Origin: Actinomycetes bacterium
Lineage (GTDB): Bacteria; Actinomycetota; Actinomycetes; Mycobacteriales; Micromonosporaceae
DNA length: 13,690 nt
Direction of reading: 5' to 3'
NCBI GenBank assembly: GCA_021793335.1
Contig: JAJYSW010000072.1
Span: 1-13,690 of the forward strand
In this document: in pieces, positions 7,081 through 13,690 of the stretch
Layout: each line of letters begins with the position of its first letter
Numbering within the stretch: the stretch's first letter is position 1
The notes under the pieces: generated by a model
The model's database searches: none
What the model was told of the DNA's origin: nothing
What the model saw: only the letters and a program-made list of their open reading frames with translations
Position numbers and translations under genes: made by a program

Positions 7081-8121
7081 TCAGCCCCGCTCCGGCGCGG
7101 GCCCCCGCCCCGGGCCGAGCGTGCTCTCGCGGGCGATGAGCCGGTGCGGTGCGACGACTTCGGCGGCGGGCGCCTCCCGGTTCTCGATCCGCGCACTGAT
7201 GCGGCGCACAGCCTCGCGTGCGATGAACGGCGTGTCGAGCGAGACGGTGCTGAGCGAGGGCCTGGCGAAGCGCCCCTCCTCGATGTCGTCGATGCCGATC
7301 ACGGCGATGTCCTCGGGCACGCTCAGCCCGGCGTCGAACACGGCCCGTACGGCGCCCATCGCGAGCAGGTCCGAGAAGCAGAAGATCGCGTCGGGCCGAG
7401 GCGAGACCGACAGCAGTGCGGTGGCGGCGGCGTAGCCGTCCGAGCGGCTGTAGTGCGCGGCCGCGGTGGCGTACTCGGGTCTGACTTCGAGGCCGGCCTC
7501 GCGCAGCGCGGCCTCGTACCCCGCCGTGCGCTGCAACGGCGTGGTGTACTCCTCAAGCGGCTGGGCGCCGATTGCGGCGATGCGCGTGCGGCCGATCGCC
7601 GCGAGATGTGAGACGGCGTCGTGCGCCGCCTGGACGTTGTCGATCGCCACGTGGTCGTAGCGGCCGTCGAACTCGTGCTCGCCGAGCAGTACGAGCGGCA
7701 TGCGCGTCGAGCCGTGCATGTCGAGCAGCTCGGATTTCGTCACCAGCGGGCTGAAGAGGATACCGTCGAAGAGCATGGCGCGGTCGTCGCCGAGCAGGAG
7801 TCGGCGTTCGCGCTCGTGGTCGTGCCCGGTCTGGTCGATCATGACGCGGTAGCCGACTTCGGCGGCGGCGTCGATCACGTCGCGGGCGAGTTCGCTGAAG
7901 TAGGGGACGTCGATCTCGGGTACGACGAGCGCGAGCATGCCCGTGCGCCCCGTGCGGAGCGTGCGGGCCACGGGGTTGGGACGGTAGTCGAGCTCTTCGA
8001 TGGCTCGGAGCACTTTGCGCCGCATGCGCTCGCTCACGTGTTCATAACCGCTCACCACGTTGGAGACGGTTCGGACTGATACCTGCGCCAGTTCGGCGAC
8101 ATCGCGGAGGGTTGCCGGCAT
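7081..8121 (-). CDS. LacI-family transcriptional repressor of the sugar-uptake operon
   Basis: This 346-residue protein starts with a LacI helix-turn-helix (residues 4-24, TLRDVAELAQVSVRTVSNVVSG). The hinge-helix region follows (about 47-61, RPNPVARTLRTGRTG), then a periplasmic-binding-protein-like effector domain (about 62-335) beginning MLALVVPEIDVPYFSEL. The length is normal for the family. The ATG is preceded by AGGA on the minus strand (bases 8132-8129) at a 7-base spacing. It is divergent from the solute-binding-protein gene across 80 bases containing two LacI-type boxes (8137-8153 and 8165-8184). The likely role is to repress the binding-protein/permease/GH2 operon, and possibly itself, until an imported sugar or its product binds. 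The effector cannot be deduced from the sequence. Confidence 0.93.
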   Translation of the reverse strand: MPATLRDVAELAQVSVRTVSNVVSGYEHVSERMRRKVLRAIEELDYRPNPVARTLRTGRTGMLALVVPEIDVPYFSELARDVIDAAAEVGYRVMIDQTGHDHERERRLLLGDDRAMLFDGILFSPLVTKSELLDMHGSTRMPLVLLGEHEFDGRYDHVAIDNVQAAHDAVSHLAAIGRTRIAAIGAQPLEEYTTPLQRTAGYEAALREAGLEVRPEYATAAAHYSRSDGYAAATALLSVSPRPDAIFCFSDLLAMGAVRAVFDAGLSVPEDIAVIGIDDIEEGRFARPSLSTVSLDTPFIAREAVRRISARIENREAPAAEVVAPHRLIARESTLGPGRGPAPERG

Positions 8122-8136
8122 GACGCCATCCTACCG

Positions 8137-8153
8137 TTTGCAACGTCGGCAAA
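8137..8153 (+). promoter_or_regulatory. LacI-type operator O1 (overlaps the -35 box)
   Basis: TTTGCAACGTCGGCAAA has half-sites TTTGC and GCAAA around a 7-base core containing ACGT. It resembles O2 but is one base shorter and less symmetrical. It covers the -35 element of the plus-strand promoter and lies just upstream of the lacI ribosome-binding site. Confidence 0.78.
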
Positions 8154-8166
8154 GAACCGCTATGAT
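8138..8166 (+). promoter_or_regulatory. Promoter of the sugar-uptake operon
   Basis: TTGCAA (8138-8143) and TATGAT (8161-8166, 5 of 6 consensus bases) are separated by 17 bases. The predicted start near 8173 falls inside operator O2, leaving a leader of about 30 bases. Confidence 0.65.
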
Positions 8167-8184
8167 TTGCAAACGTTGGCAAAT
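8165..8184 (+). promoter_or_regulatory. LacI-type operator O2 (overlaps the transcription start)
   Basis: ATTTGCAAACGTTGGCAAAT is a 20-bp palindrome with a single non-complementary pair (A8171/G8178) and the central CG typical of LacI-family operators. It overlaps the end of the -10 box and the expected start point. Its centre is about 29.5 bp from that of O1, close to three helical turns. Confidence 0.85.
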
Positions 8185-8190
8185 CACACA

Positions 8191-8196
8191 AGGGAG
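8191..8196 (+). promoter_or_regulatory. Ribosome-binding site that decides the binding-protein start
   Basis: AGGGAG ends five bases before ATG 8202. An in-frame GTG at 8196 overlaps this site and would have no ribosome site of its own, so ATG 8202 is preferred. Confidence 0.75.
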
Positions 8197-8201
8197 TGTC
8201 C

Positions 8202-9566
8202 ATGCTTCGCCACCACCTCCGGCGCCGAACCCTCGCCCTGGCCGCGGCCACCGCGGCCGGGGGACTCGGCCTGACCGCATGCGGACCGTCCATCACCTCC
8301 GACAAGGACGAAGGCGGTGGCACCGACGCGCTGCGAGCGCCCGACACCGATGCGCCCAGCGGGGAGATCACCATCTGGGACCGTTCCGGCGACCTCTTCG
8401 AGGTCTTCGAGGGCGTCATCGACGACTTCAATGCCGTCTACCCCGACATCAAGGTCAACCACGTCGCCGTCGACATCGACGCCAAACTCCAGAACACGCT
8501 CATCACCGGCGCCGACGTGCCCGACGGCGTCTTCCTCGACGACGCCAAGATCAGCGGCTACACCGATTACCTGTGGAACCTCGGTGACGTGCTGCAGCCC
8601 TACCTCGGCGATATGGCGCAGCAGAAGATCGACGTGAACACCGTCGACGGCGCGATCTATGGCGTGCCCTACGACCTCAACCCCGGCCTGCTGTTCTACA
8701 ACGCCACCGCGCTGGAGGCGGCCGGCGTCGACGCGAGCGCCATCGAGACCTACGACGACCTGCTCGAAGCCGCCCGCCGCTACAAGGAGGCCGTGCCCGA
8801 GGCCGGCCCCATCCATCTCGAACAGTCGGCCTTCCTCGGCCAGCTCCAACTGGAGATGTACGCGAGCCAGCTCGGCACCTCCATCGCCGACGCCGACGGC
8901 GAACTGCGACTCGACAGCCCCGAGTACCGCCGCATCCTCGAATTCCTCGACACGGTCCGGGCCGAAGGGCTCGGCACCCGCGCCGAATACCTGACCCCGA
9001 CCGACATCGCCGAGATGGACAACGGCAACCAGGTCTTCTACCCCTGGGCCATCTGGTTCAGCTTCGCCCCGCAGCAGATGCTCGACCAGACCTCCGGCGA
9101 CTGGCGGGCCATGGAGCTGCCCGCCTGGGACGCCGGCGGCGCCCGCTCGGGAGCCATGGGCGGATCCTCGTTCGTGCTCCCCAAAGACGGCGCGAACGCC
9201 GACCTCGCCTGGCTCTTCTATGAATTCCTCATGTTCGACGAGGTCGGCTACACCGCCGTCTGGGGACCGAACCCCACCTACCCCACCGGACTGAACACCT
9301 CGATCCCGGCCTACGAGCCCGCCGCCGACCCCACCGCGCCGCTCTTCGAACCGGTCGAGGCACTCGGCGGCCAGGACCTGTGGTCCGTCGCCACCGAGGC
9401 CGGAGCGCAGATCCCCGGCGGCGCCCCGATCCCCGCCTGGTGGGACGGCGCCGTGGACTATCTCGGCAACGACGTGCAGCGCATGCTCGACGGCGACATG
9501 ACGCCCGAAGAGGTGATCGCCTCCGCGACCGAGCAGATCCAGACGAACCTGGTCGACCGGCAGTGA
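8202..9566 (+). CDS. Sugar ABC transporter solute-binding lipoprotein (CUT1 family)
   Basis: This 454-residue protein has a lipoprotein signal: an Arg-rich start (MLRHHLRRRT), a hydrophobic stretch and lipobox LTAC with Cys27 as the predicted lipidated residue. The mature part is a family-1 extracellular solute-binding protein. ITIWDRSGDLFEVFEGVIDD opens the first lobe, Y-G-V-P-Y-D-L-N-P-G-L-L-F-Y-N is the conserved hinge-side motif, and GGSSFVLPKDGAN...AWLFYEF is the typical late motif of CUT1 binding proteins. It should be anchored to the outer membrane face and deliver an oligosaccharide or glycoside to the two permeases encoded downstream. The many Trp and Tyr residues around 9030-9130 (YPWAIWFSF and beyond) fit sugar stacking. 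The last codons overlap the next GTG start (GTGA, 9563-9566). The ligand is unknown. Confidence 0.93.
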   Translation: MLRHHLRRRTLALAAATAAGGLGLTACGPSITSDKDEGGGTDALRAPDTDAPSGEITIWDRSGDLFEVFEGVIDDFNAVYPDIKVNHVAVDIDAKLQNTLITGADVPDGVFLDDAKISGYTDYLWNLGDVLQPYLGDMAQQKIDVNTVDGAIYGVPYDLNPGLLFYNATALEAAGVDASAIETYDDLLEAARRYKEAVPEAGPIHLEQSAFLGQLQLEMYASQLGTSIADADGELRLDSPEYRRILEFLDTVRAEGLGTRAEYLTPTDIAEMDNGNQVFYPWAIWFSFAPQQMLDQTSGDWRAMELPAWDAGGARSGAMGGSSFVLPKDGANADLAWLFYEFLMFDEVGYTAVWGPNPTYPTGLNTSIPAYEPAADPTAPLFEPVEALGGQDLWSVATEAGAQIPGGAPIPAWWDGAVDYLGNDVQRMLDGDMTPEEVIASATEQIQTNLVDRQ

Positions 9567-10486
9567 CGGCCGCAGCAGCCGCCCGCTTCGCGGGAACCGA
9601 CCGGAAAAAACGCCGCACCAGCGCGGCGGGACGGCGCAGGCGCCTCGCGCCGTACGTGTTCGTCCTGCCGTTCGTGACGATCTTCCTCGCGTTCAGCGTC
9701 TACCCGCTCTTCTACACCGCCCGCCTGAGCTTCACGAACTGGCGGGGCACGGGGGCCGCGGAGTGGGTCGGCTGGGACAACTACGCCTACCTGCTCACCA
9801 ATCCCGCGTTCTGGGGCTCGCTCGGCAACTCCGCCGTGCTCTGGCTCCTCATCGTGCCCGCGCAGATGGTCCTCGGCGTGCTCGTGGCCGTCTTGCTCAA
9901 CTCCGCGAAACTCAAACTGCGCGGTCTCTACCGGGTGGCCTTCATCGTCCCGTTCGTGACGCCGCTCGTGGCCGTCGCCCAGATCTGGGTGGTGCTGTTC
10001 GACCAGCGCCACGGCGCGGTCAACGCCGTGCTCGGCCTCCTCGGACTGCCCGACATCGGATGGCTGACCACCGGCGCCTGGGCCAAACCCACCCTCGCGC
10101 TGCTGTTCTTGTGGAAGACCACCGGGTTCATCGTGATCATCCTGCTCTCGGGGCTCCAGTCGATCAACGGCTCGATCTACGAGGCCGCGGACATCGACGG
10201 CGCCTCCAAGATCCGGCAGCTGTGGAGCATCACCGTGCCGCTGCTGCGGCGGACGATCATGTTCGCCGTCGTACTCCAGACGCTCGCGGTCTTCCAGATG
10301 TTCGCCGAGCCGTTCGTGGTCACCCAGGGCGGCCCCTACAACTCCACCACCACTGCCGGTTACTACCTGTACAACCACATCACCAGGGCCGACCTCGGCA
10401 CCGGAGCGGCGAACTCCTTCCTGCTCGTCATCCTCGTCATGGTCCTGTCCCTGGGATTCGTCCGCATGCTGCGAGCGAAGGACTGA
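9563..10486 (+). CDS. CUT1 sugar ABC transporter permease (UgpA/MalF type)
   Basis: This 307-residue protein has a basic cytoplasmic N terminus (KKRR, GRRRRL) and about six membrane helices (roughly 30-52, 87-111, 122-146, 173-197, 229-247 and 284-304). The EAA loop that contacts the ATPase is at about 207-229 (EAADIDGASKIRQLW...VPLL), with the conserved Gly213. I start it at GTG 9563 because this overlaps the TGA of the binding-protein gene by four bases and gives the normal permease length. An upstream ATG at 9380 in the same frame would add 61 codons lying wholly inside the binding-protein gene. No good ribosome site precedes it, so it is probably translated by coupling. It pairs with the next permease in the membrane channel. 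Confidence 0.92.
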   Translation: MTAAAAARFAGTDRKKRRTSAAGRRRRLAPYVFVLPFVTIFLAFSVYPLFYTARLSFTNWRGTGAAEWVGWDNYAYLLTNPAFWGSLGNSAVLWLLIVPAQMVLGVLVAVLLNSAKLKLRGLYRVAFIVPFVTPLVAVAQIWVVLFDQRHGAVNAVLGLLGLPDIGWLTTGAWAKPTLALLFLWKTTGFIVIILLSGLQSINGSIYEAADIDGASKIRQLWSITVPLLRRTIMFAVVLQTLAVFQMFAEPFVVTQGGPYNSTTTAGYYLYNHITRADLGTGAANSFLLVILVMVLSLGFVRMLRAKD

Positions 10487-10488
10487 CG

Positions 10489-11358
10489 ATGACCGAGACC
10501 GCCGCACCCGAACGCCGAACCCGCCCGCGCATCGGCTCCCACGCCTTCCTCATGCTGCTGCTCGTGGCCTTCCTCGCCCCCGTGGCCTGGGCCGTCGTCT
10601 CGGCGTTCAAACCAGCCGGCGACATCGTCTCCTCGCCGCTCGCCTTCGACCCCGGCACCTTCACCCTCGACAACTACCGGGCGATGCTCCAGGACGTGCC
10701 CATCGGCCAGGGCTTCTTCAACACCGGCGTCGTGCTCGTGGGCAAGGGCACCATCACGATGTGCTTCGCCCCGCTCGCCGCCTATGCCTTCGCGAAGTAC
10801 CGCTTCGCCGGCCGGAACCTCATCTTCGGCGCGGTACTGGTCACCCTCATGCTCCCCACGATCGTGCTCATCATCCCGCTTCTTCTGGAGATGAAGGCGC
10901 TCGGCTGGGTCAACACCTACCAGGCGCTCATCCTGCCCGGCGCAGTCGACGCGTTCGCGATCTTCTGGATGCGCCAAGTGATCAGCGCCGTGCCCGACGA
11001 GCTGATGGACGCGGCCCGTGTCGACGGCTGCGGCGAATTCGGCATCTTCTGGCGCGTGGTCGTGCCCGTCATCCGGCCCGGCCTGGCCGGACTCGGCGTC
11101 CTCACGATCATGAACATCTACAACGACTTCGTCTGGCCCGTGGTGGTCGCGAGTTCGGAGCGGATGGCGACCCTCCAGGTCGTGCTCTCCACACTCGCCC
11201 AGAACATCACCGGCAACCGGATCGGCGCCGACTACGCCACCGTCACAGGCGAACTCCTCGCGGCGAGCTCCGTCGCACTCATTCCGCTGCTGGTGCTGTT
11301 CATCGTGCTCCAGCGGCATTTCATCAACGGCATCCTGGCCGGCAGCGTGAAGGGCTGA
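10489..11358 (+). CDS. CUT1 sugar ABC transporter permease (UgpE/MalG type)
   Basis: This 289-residue protein has about six membrane helices (roughly 19-39, 78-101, 109-131, 141-163, 198-220 and 258-279). Its EAA loop is at about 171-197 (ELMDAARVDGCGEFGIFWRVVVPVIRP), with Gly180 in the conserved position. The MalG/UgpE subgroup signs are FKPAGDIV after helix 1 and NDFVWPVVV in the helix after the EAA loop. ATG 10489 follows the preceding stop by two bases and has GAAGGA (10477-10482) six bases upstream. The frame is open for 242 codons upstream, but those overlap permease 1 and show no permease features. It forms a heterodimer with the first permease. No nucleotide-binding subunit is encoded beside it. 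Confidence 0.92.
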   Translation: MTETAAPERRTRPRIGSHAFLMLLLVAFLAPVAWAVVSAFKPAGDIVSSPLAFDPGTFTLDNYRAMLQDVPIGQGFFNTGVVLVGKGTITMCFAPLAAYAFAKYRFAGRNLIFGAVLVTLMLPTIVLIIPLLLEMKALGWVNTYQALILPGAVDAFAIFWMRQVISAVPDELMDAARVDGCGEFGIFWRVVVPVIRPGLAGLGVLTIMNIYNDFVWPVVVASSERMATLQVVLSTLAQNITGNRIGADYATVTGELLAASSVALIPLLVLFIVLQRHFINGILAGSVKG

Positions 11359-11359
11359 C

Positions 11360-13483
11360 ATGACACTGATCCGACCTGCGATCGCGACCACTCCACCCGC
11401 GACCGATGCGACCACGCCTCCCCGCCCCGAGTACCCGCGGCCCGACCGCGACCGCTCCGAGCGCTGGCTGAACCTCAACGGCCGCTGGGCTTTCGAGGCC
11501 GAAGGCTACGAGGGCCCGATCACCGTGCCCTTCGCATGGGAGAGCGCCGCCTCCGGCGTGCACCGCGCCTGGCTCGAACAGGGCACGTACCGCCGGACGG
11601 TCACCGTGCCCGCCGACTGGGCCGGGTCCCGCATCGTCCTCTCCTTCGGGGCCGTGCACCACCACGCGATCGTCCGCATCGACGGCGCCGTCGTGGGCGA
11701 GCACGCCGGCGGCTACGAATCCTTCGAATTCGACGTCACCGGCGCACTCGCCCCTGGCGAGCCCGCCGAACTCGAAGTCTCGGTCACCGCACCCGCGGAC
11801 AAGCGCGCCATCCCGCACGGCAAACAGCGGTCCATCCCGCGCGACGACTACGACGGCGTCGCGTTCACGCCCACCTCGGGCATCTGGCAGACCGTGTGGC
11901 TCGAAGCCCGAGGCCGCACCTACGCGCGCTCGGTCGCGCTGCGCGGCGACAGCCTGACCGGCATCGACGTGGCCGTCGAACTCATCGGCGACGCCCCCGC
12001 CGGCGCGGACGTGACCGCGACCGTGCTCGGCACCGGCGAGGCGATCGCACTCACCGCCGATGCCTCGGGCCGCGCCGCCGGACGCATCGCGCTCGCCGAG
12101 CCGCGCACCTGGTCGCCCGAGCGCCCGCACCTGTACCGCGTCGCGGTCCGCACGGGCTCGGGCGAAGGCTCCGACCGCGTCGTCGCCACCGTCGGGCTGC
12201 GCCGCTTCGAGGCCCGAGGCGAGGAACTCCACCTCAACGGTGAACGCTTCTACATGCGCGGCGTACTCGACCAGGGCTACTGGCCCGACACCGGGCTCAC
12301 CGCACCGGACGCCGCCTCGCTGCTGCGCGACATCGGCCTCGCCCGCGAACTCGGCTACAACCTCGTGCGCAAGCACCTCAAATTCGAGGAGCCGCTGTGG
12401 CTGCACGAGGCCGACCGCACGGGCATGCTCGTGTGGGCCGAGCCGGCCTGCCCGAGCCGCTTCTCCCCAGAGGCCGCGGCCGCGTTCGAGGCGCAGCTGC
12501 CGGCGATGGTCGAACGCGACGGCAACCACCCGAGCATCGTGATCTGGAGCCTCTACAACGAGGAATGGGGCCTCGACTGGGACCTCCCCGGCAGTCCCGC
12601 ACGCGCCGAGGCCGCCGTGCGCGCCTACGAGCTGCTGCGCGAACTCGACGACACCCGGCCGATCGTGGAGAACTCCGGCTGGTCCCACGTGCGCACCGAC
12701 CTGGTGGACTGGCACTACTACGAACCGGACCTCGCCGTCTGGAAGGACGCCGTCGCCGGCCTGGCCTCGGGGGAGCGGGAGACCTTCCCCGTCCGGCTCG
12801 CACCCGACTTCACCGTCGACAAGTCCCTGTACGGCTCCGAGGACATGCCGCGCCACGGCCTCCCGATCGTCAACAGCGAGTATGGCGAAGGGTTCACGAG
12901 CCTGGAACGGGCCTGGCACCTGCGCTGGGAGACACAGGAATTGCGGCGACACGACCGCTTCGCCGGATACGTGTACACCGAATTCGCCGACGTGGAGCAC
13001 GAAGCGGCGGGCCTGCTGGACGAGGCGCGACGCCCGAAGGAATGGGGCGGGGCCGTCCCCGCCGACATCAATGCCGACACCGTGCTGGTGCTCGACCTCG
13101 TGCCGCTCGCCGCGGGCGCCGACATCGAGCCGCCGACCGGGCCGTTCGCGCTCGACGTGCACGTCTCGCACCATGGGCGGGAGGCCGTCACCGGCCTCGT
13201 CCACGCGGCGTGGACGATCGCCGGCACGCCCGTCGATCGGCCCGTCGCCGAGCCGGAGGCGAGCACGGGGCCGGTGACGGTCGAGCCGTTCCGGCTCTCG
13301 CCCGCCGTCCGGCTCACCGTGCCGCCGCCCGCCGGGGCGGCGAGGCTGCTGCTGTGGCTCGCCGACGAGGAGGGCCGCGTCCTCGCCCGATCGTTCCTCG
13401 ACGCAGCCGAAGTGGAACCGCCGAACCGCCGGGGCGCCCGGCCCGGTGAGTTCACGGACGCGCCCGTCCCCGGCATCGCCTGA
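11360..13483 (+). CDS. Glycoside hydrolase family 2 enzyme (beta-galactosidase/beta-glucuronidase-like), cytoplasmic
   Basis: This 707-residue protein has GH2 architecture. A jelly-roll sugar-binding domain (about 35-185) contains LNGRWAF, TYRRTVTVP, GAVHHHAIVRIDG and SGIWQTVWLE. An immunoglobulin-like domain (about 187-285) follows, then a TIM barrel (about 287-575) and a further beta domain (about 580-690). In the barrel, Asn400-Glu401 in SLYNEEWG is the expected acid/base and Glu507 in VNSEYGEG the expected nucleophile; HLNGERFYMRGV and RPKEWG are also typical. The strand usually carrying R-x-S-H-Y-P in LacZ reads RKHLKFEEP, so it is not a classical LacZ. There is no signal peptide, so it should act in the cytoplasm on what the ABC importer brings in. 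ATG 11360 lies one base after the permease stop, with GAAGGG (11349-11354) five bases upstream. The sugar removed (galactosyl, glucuronosyl, arabinosyl, mannosyl) cannot be decided. Confidence 0.9.
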   Translation: MTLIRPAIATTPPATDATTPPRPEYPRPDRDRSERWLNLNGRWAFEAEGYEGPITVPFAWESAASGVHRAWLEQGTYRRTVTVPADWAGSRIVLSFGAVHHHAIVRIDGAVVGEHAGGYESFEFDVTGALAPGEPAELEVSVTAPADKRAIPHGKQRSIPRDDYDGVAFTPTSGIWQTVWLEARGRTYARSVALRGDSLTGIDVAVELIGDAPAGADVTATVLGTGEAIALTADASGRAAGRIALAEPRTWSPERPHLYRVAVRTGSGEGSDRVVATVGLRRFEARGEELHLNGERFYMRGVLDQGYWPDTGLTAPDAASLLRDIGLARELGYNLVRKHLKFEEPLWLHEADRTGMLVWAEPACPSRFSPEAAAAFEAQLPAMVERDGNHPSIVIWSLYNEEWGLDWDLPGSPARAEAAVRAYELLRELDDTRPIVENSGWSHVRTDLVDWHYYEPDLAVWKDAVAGLASGERETFPVRLAPDFTVDKSLYGSEDMPRHGLPIVNSEYGEGFTSLERAWHLRWETQELRRHDRFAGYVYTEFADVEHEAAGLLDEARRPKEWGGAVPADINADTVLVLDLVPLAAGADIEPPTGPFALDVHVSHHGREAVTGLVHAAWTIAGTPVDRPVAEPEASTGPVTVEPFRLSPAVRLTVPPPAGAARLLLWLADEEGRVLARSFLDAAEVEPPNRRGARPGEFTDAPVPGIA

Positions 13484-13524
13484 TCGGCTCCTCGTCTGAT
13501 CGGCCGTCCCGGCGTGCTCGATCC

Positions 13525-13574
13525 CGGTCTTCCCGGGCGTCGCCTCGCCGCTGGGCCGCCGCCCGGGAAGACCG
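13525..13574 (+). terminator. Hairpin after the sugar-uptake operon
   Basis: A perfect 15-bp stem (CGGTCTTCCCGGGCG, 13525-13539, with 13560-13574) encloses a 20-base GC-rich loop, 41 bases after the GH2 stop. No T-tract follows. Its right arm runs into the 19-nt sequence also found in the terminator region at 3685. Confidence 0.75.
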
Positions 13575-13585
13575 ACCGGGCGGCG
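13567..13585 (+). repeat. 19-nt sequence shared by two terminator regions, copy 2
   Basis: This copy is identical to 3685-3703. It forms the end of the right arm of the 15-bp hairpin and the following bases. The rest of the two terminator regions does not align, so this is a short shared element rather than a long duplication. Confidence 0.7.
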
Positions 13586-13588
13586 CGC

Positions 13589-13616
13589 ACGGTCCCCGCC
13601 CGTTCGCGGGGGCCGT
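13589..13616 (+). terminator. Second hairpin downstream of the sugar operon
   Basis: ACGGTCCCCGC pairs with GCGGGGGCCGT across a 6-base loop, with one T-G wobble. It may be a backup terminator behind the 15-bp hairpin. It competes with an alternative pairing of CGGGCGG (13577-13583) with CCGCCCG (13596-13602). Confidence 0.4.
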
Positions 13617-13690
13617 CTTCCGGCGGCCAGGCCGCCTCGCCGCGGGAGACGCGGGGCCGGCGACGGCGCAGAGCGGCCCGGCCACCGGAG

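Noticed and set aside
8196..8201. GTG 8196 as start of the solute-binding protein
   Set aside because: It overlaps the AGGGAG ribosome site, which is correctly spaced for ATG 8202.
9380..9562. N-terminal extension of the first permease to an ATG at 9380
   Set aside because: The added 61 residues are Arg-rich out-of-frame translation of the binding-protein gene. The GTGA overlap at 9563 gives a normal permease length.
9763..10488. N-terminal extension of the second permease to an ATG at 9763
   Set aside because: The 242 added codons lie inside permease 1, encode Arg/His/Pro-rich sequence without membrane helices, and a good ribosome site precedes ATG 10489.
11324..13204. 626-codon open frame on the minus strand opposite the GH2 gene
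   Set aside because: It shows no recognisable domain, and the GH2 frame on the plus strand has intact catalytic motifs and operon spacing.
13452..13685. 77-codon minus-strand open frame at the right edge
   Set aside because: It overlaps the operon hairpins and the GH2 3' end, encodes Arg/Ala/Pro-rich sequence typical of GC-rich noise, and has no visible ribosome site.
1..13690. CRISPR arrays, tRNA or rRNA genes, insertion sequences, phage genes, toxin-antitoxin pairs
   Set aside because: I saw no regularly spaced direct repeats, no tRNA-like cloverleaf or rRNA segment, and no transposase, integrase or toxin-like frame in the window.

Overview
The window is GC-rich DNA with dense, codon-biased genes, GTG starts, 4-base stop/start overlaps and long GC-rich hairpins in place of U-tract terminators. 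Together with TetR/MMPL, LacI/CUT1 and YcnI/CopCD genes, this points to a soil-type actinomycete (Actinomycetota). I cannot fix the genus from sequence alone.

Layout. (1) 1-1031: the 3' half of a GH127 beta-L-arabinofuranosidase-like gene whose 5' end lies outside the window, closed by a 12-bp hairpin (1076-1103). (2) 1271-3672: a two-gene copper-handling operon, ycnI (DUF1775) overlapping a CopC-CopD-type fusion by ATGA, with a promoter in an AT-richer patch at 1169-1196 and a strong hairpin at 3689-3737. (3) 3812-6981: a TetR-family regulator and an MMPL/RND-type exporter, probably co-transcribed from one promoter that carries a perfect 13-bp palindrome. A 19-bp-stem hairpin (6990-7035) sits between this unit and the convergent gene behind it. 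(4) 7081-13483: a carbohydrate-uptake locus. A LacI-family repressor on the minus strand diverges from a plus-strand operon of a lipoprotein solute-binding protein, two CUT1 permeases and a cytoplasmic GH2 glycosidase. Two LacI-type boxes in the 80-bp divergent gap lie on the -35 and the start point of the operon promoter. The operon ends in GC-rich hairpins (from 13525).

How the genes work together. In the sugar locus, the lipoprotein should capture an oligosaccharide or glycoside and the two permeases import it, powered by an ATPase encoded elsewhere (none is present here; a shared MsiK-type ATPase is the known actinobacterial solution). The GH2 enzyme, which has no signal peptide, would then cleave it inside the cell, with the LacI protein as substrate-responsive repressor. 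In the copper unit, YcnI and the CopC domain each expose a histidine at the predicted mature N terminus, and the CopD part supplies the membrane channel. The TetR/MMPL unit looks like a self-repressed export system of unknown substrate.

Nothing here is clearly a previously undescribed system. The most informative signals are the paired LacI operators of unequal length, the apparently leaderless tetR start overlapping its palindrome, the heptad-repeat helical hairpin inserted in the first extracytoplasmic domain of the MMPL protein, and a 19-nt sequence shared by two terminator regions.
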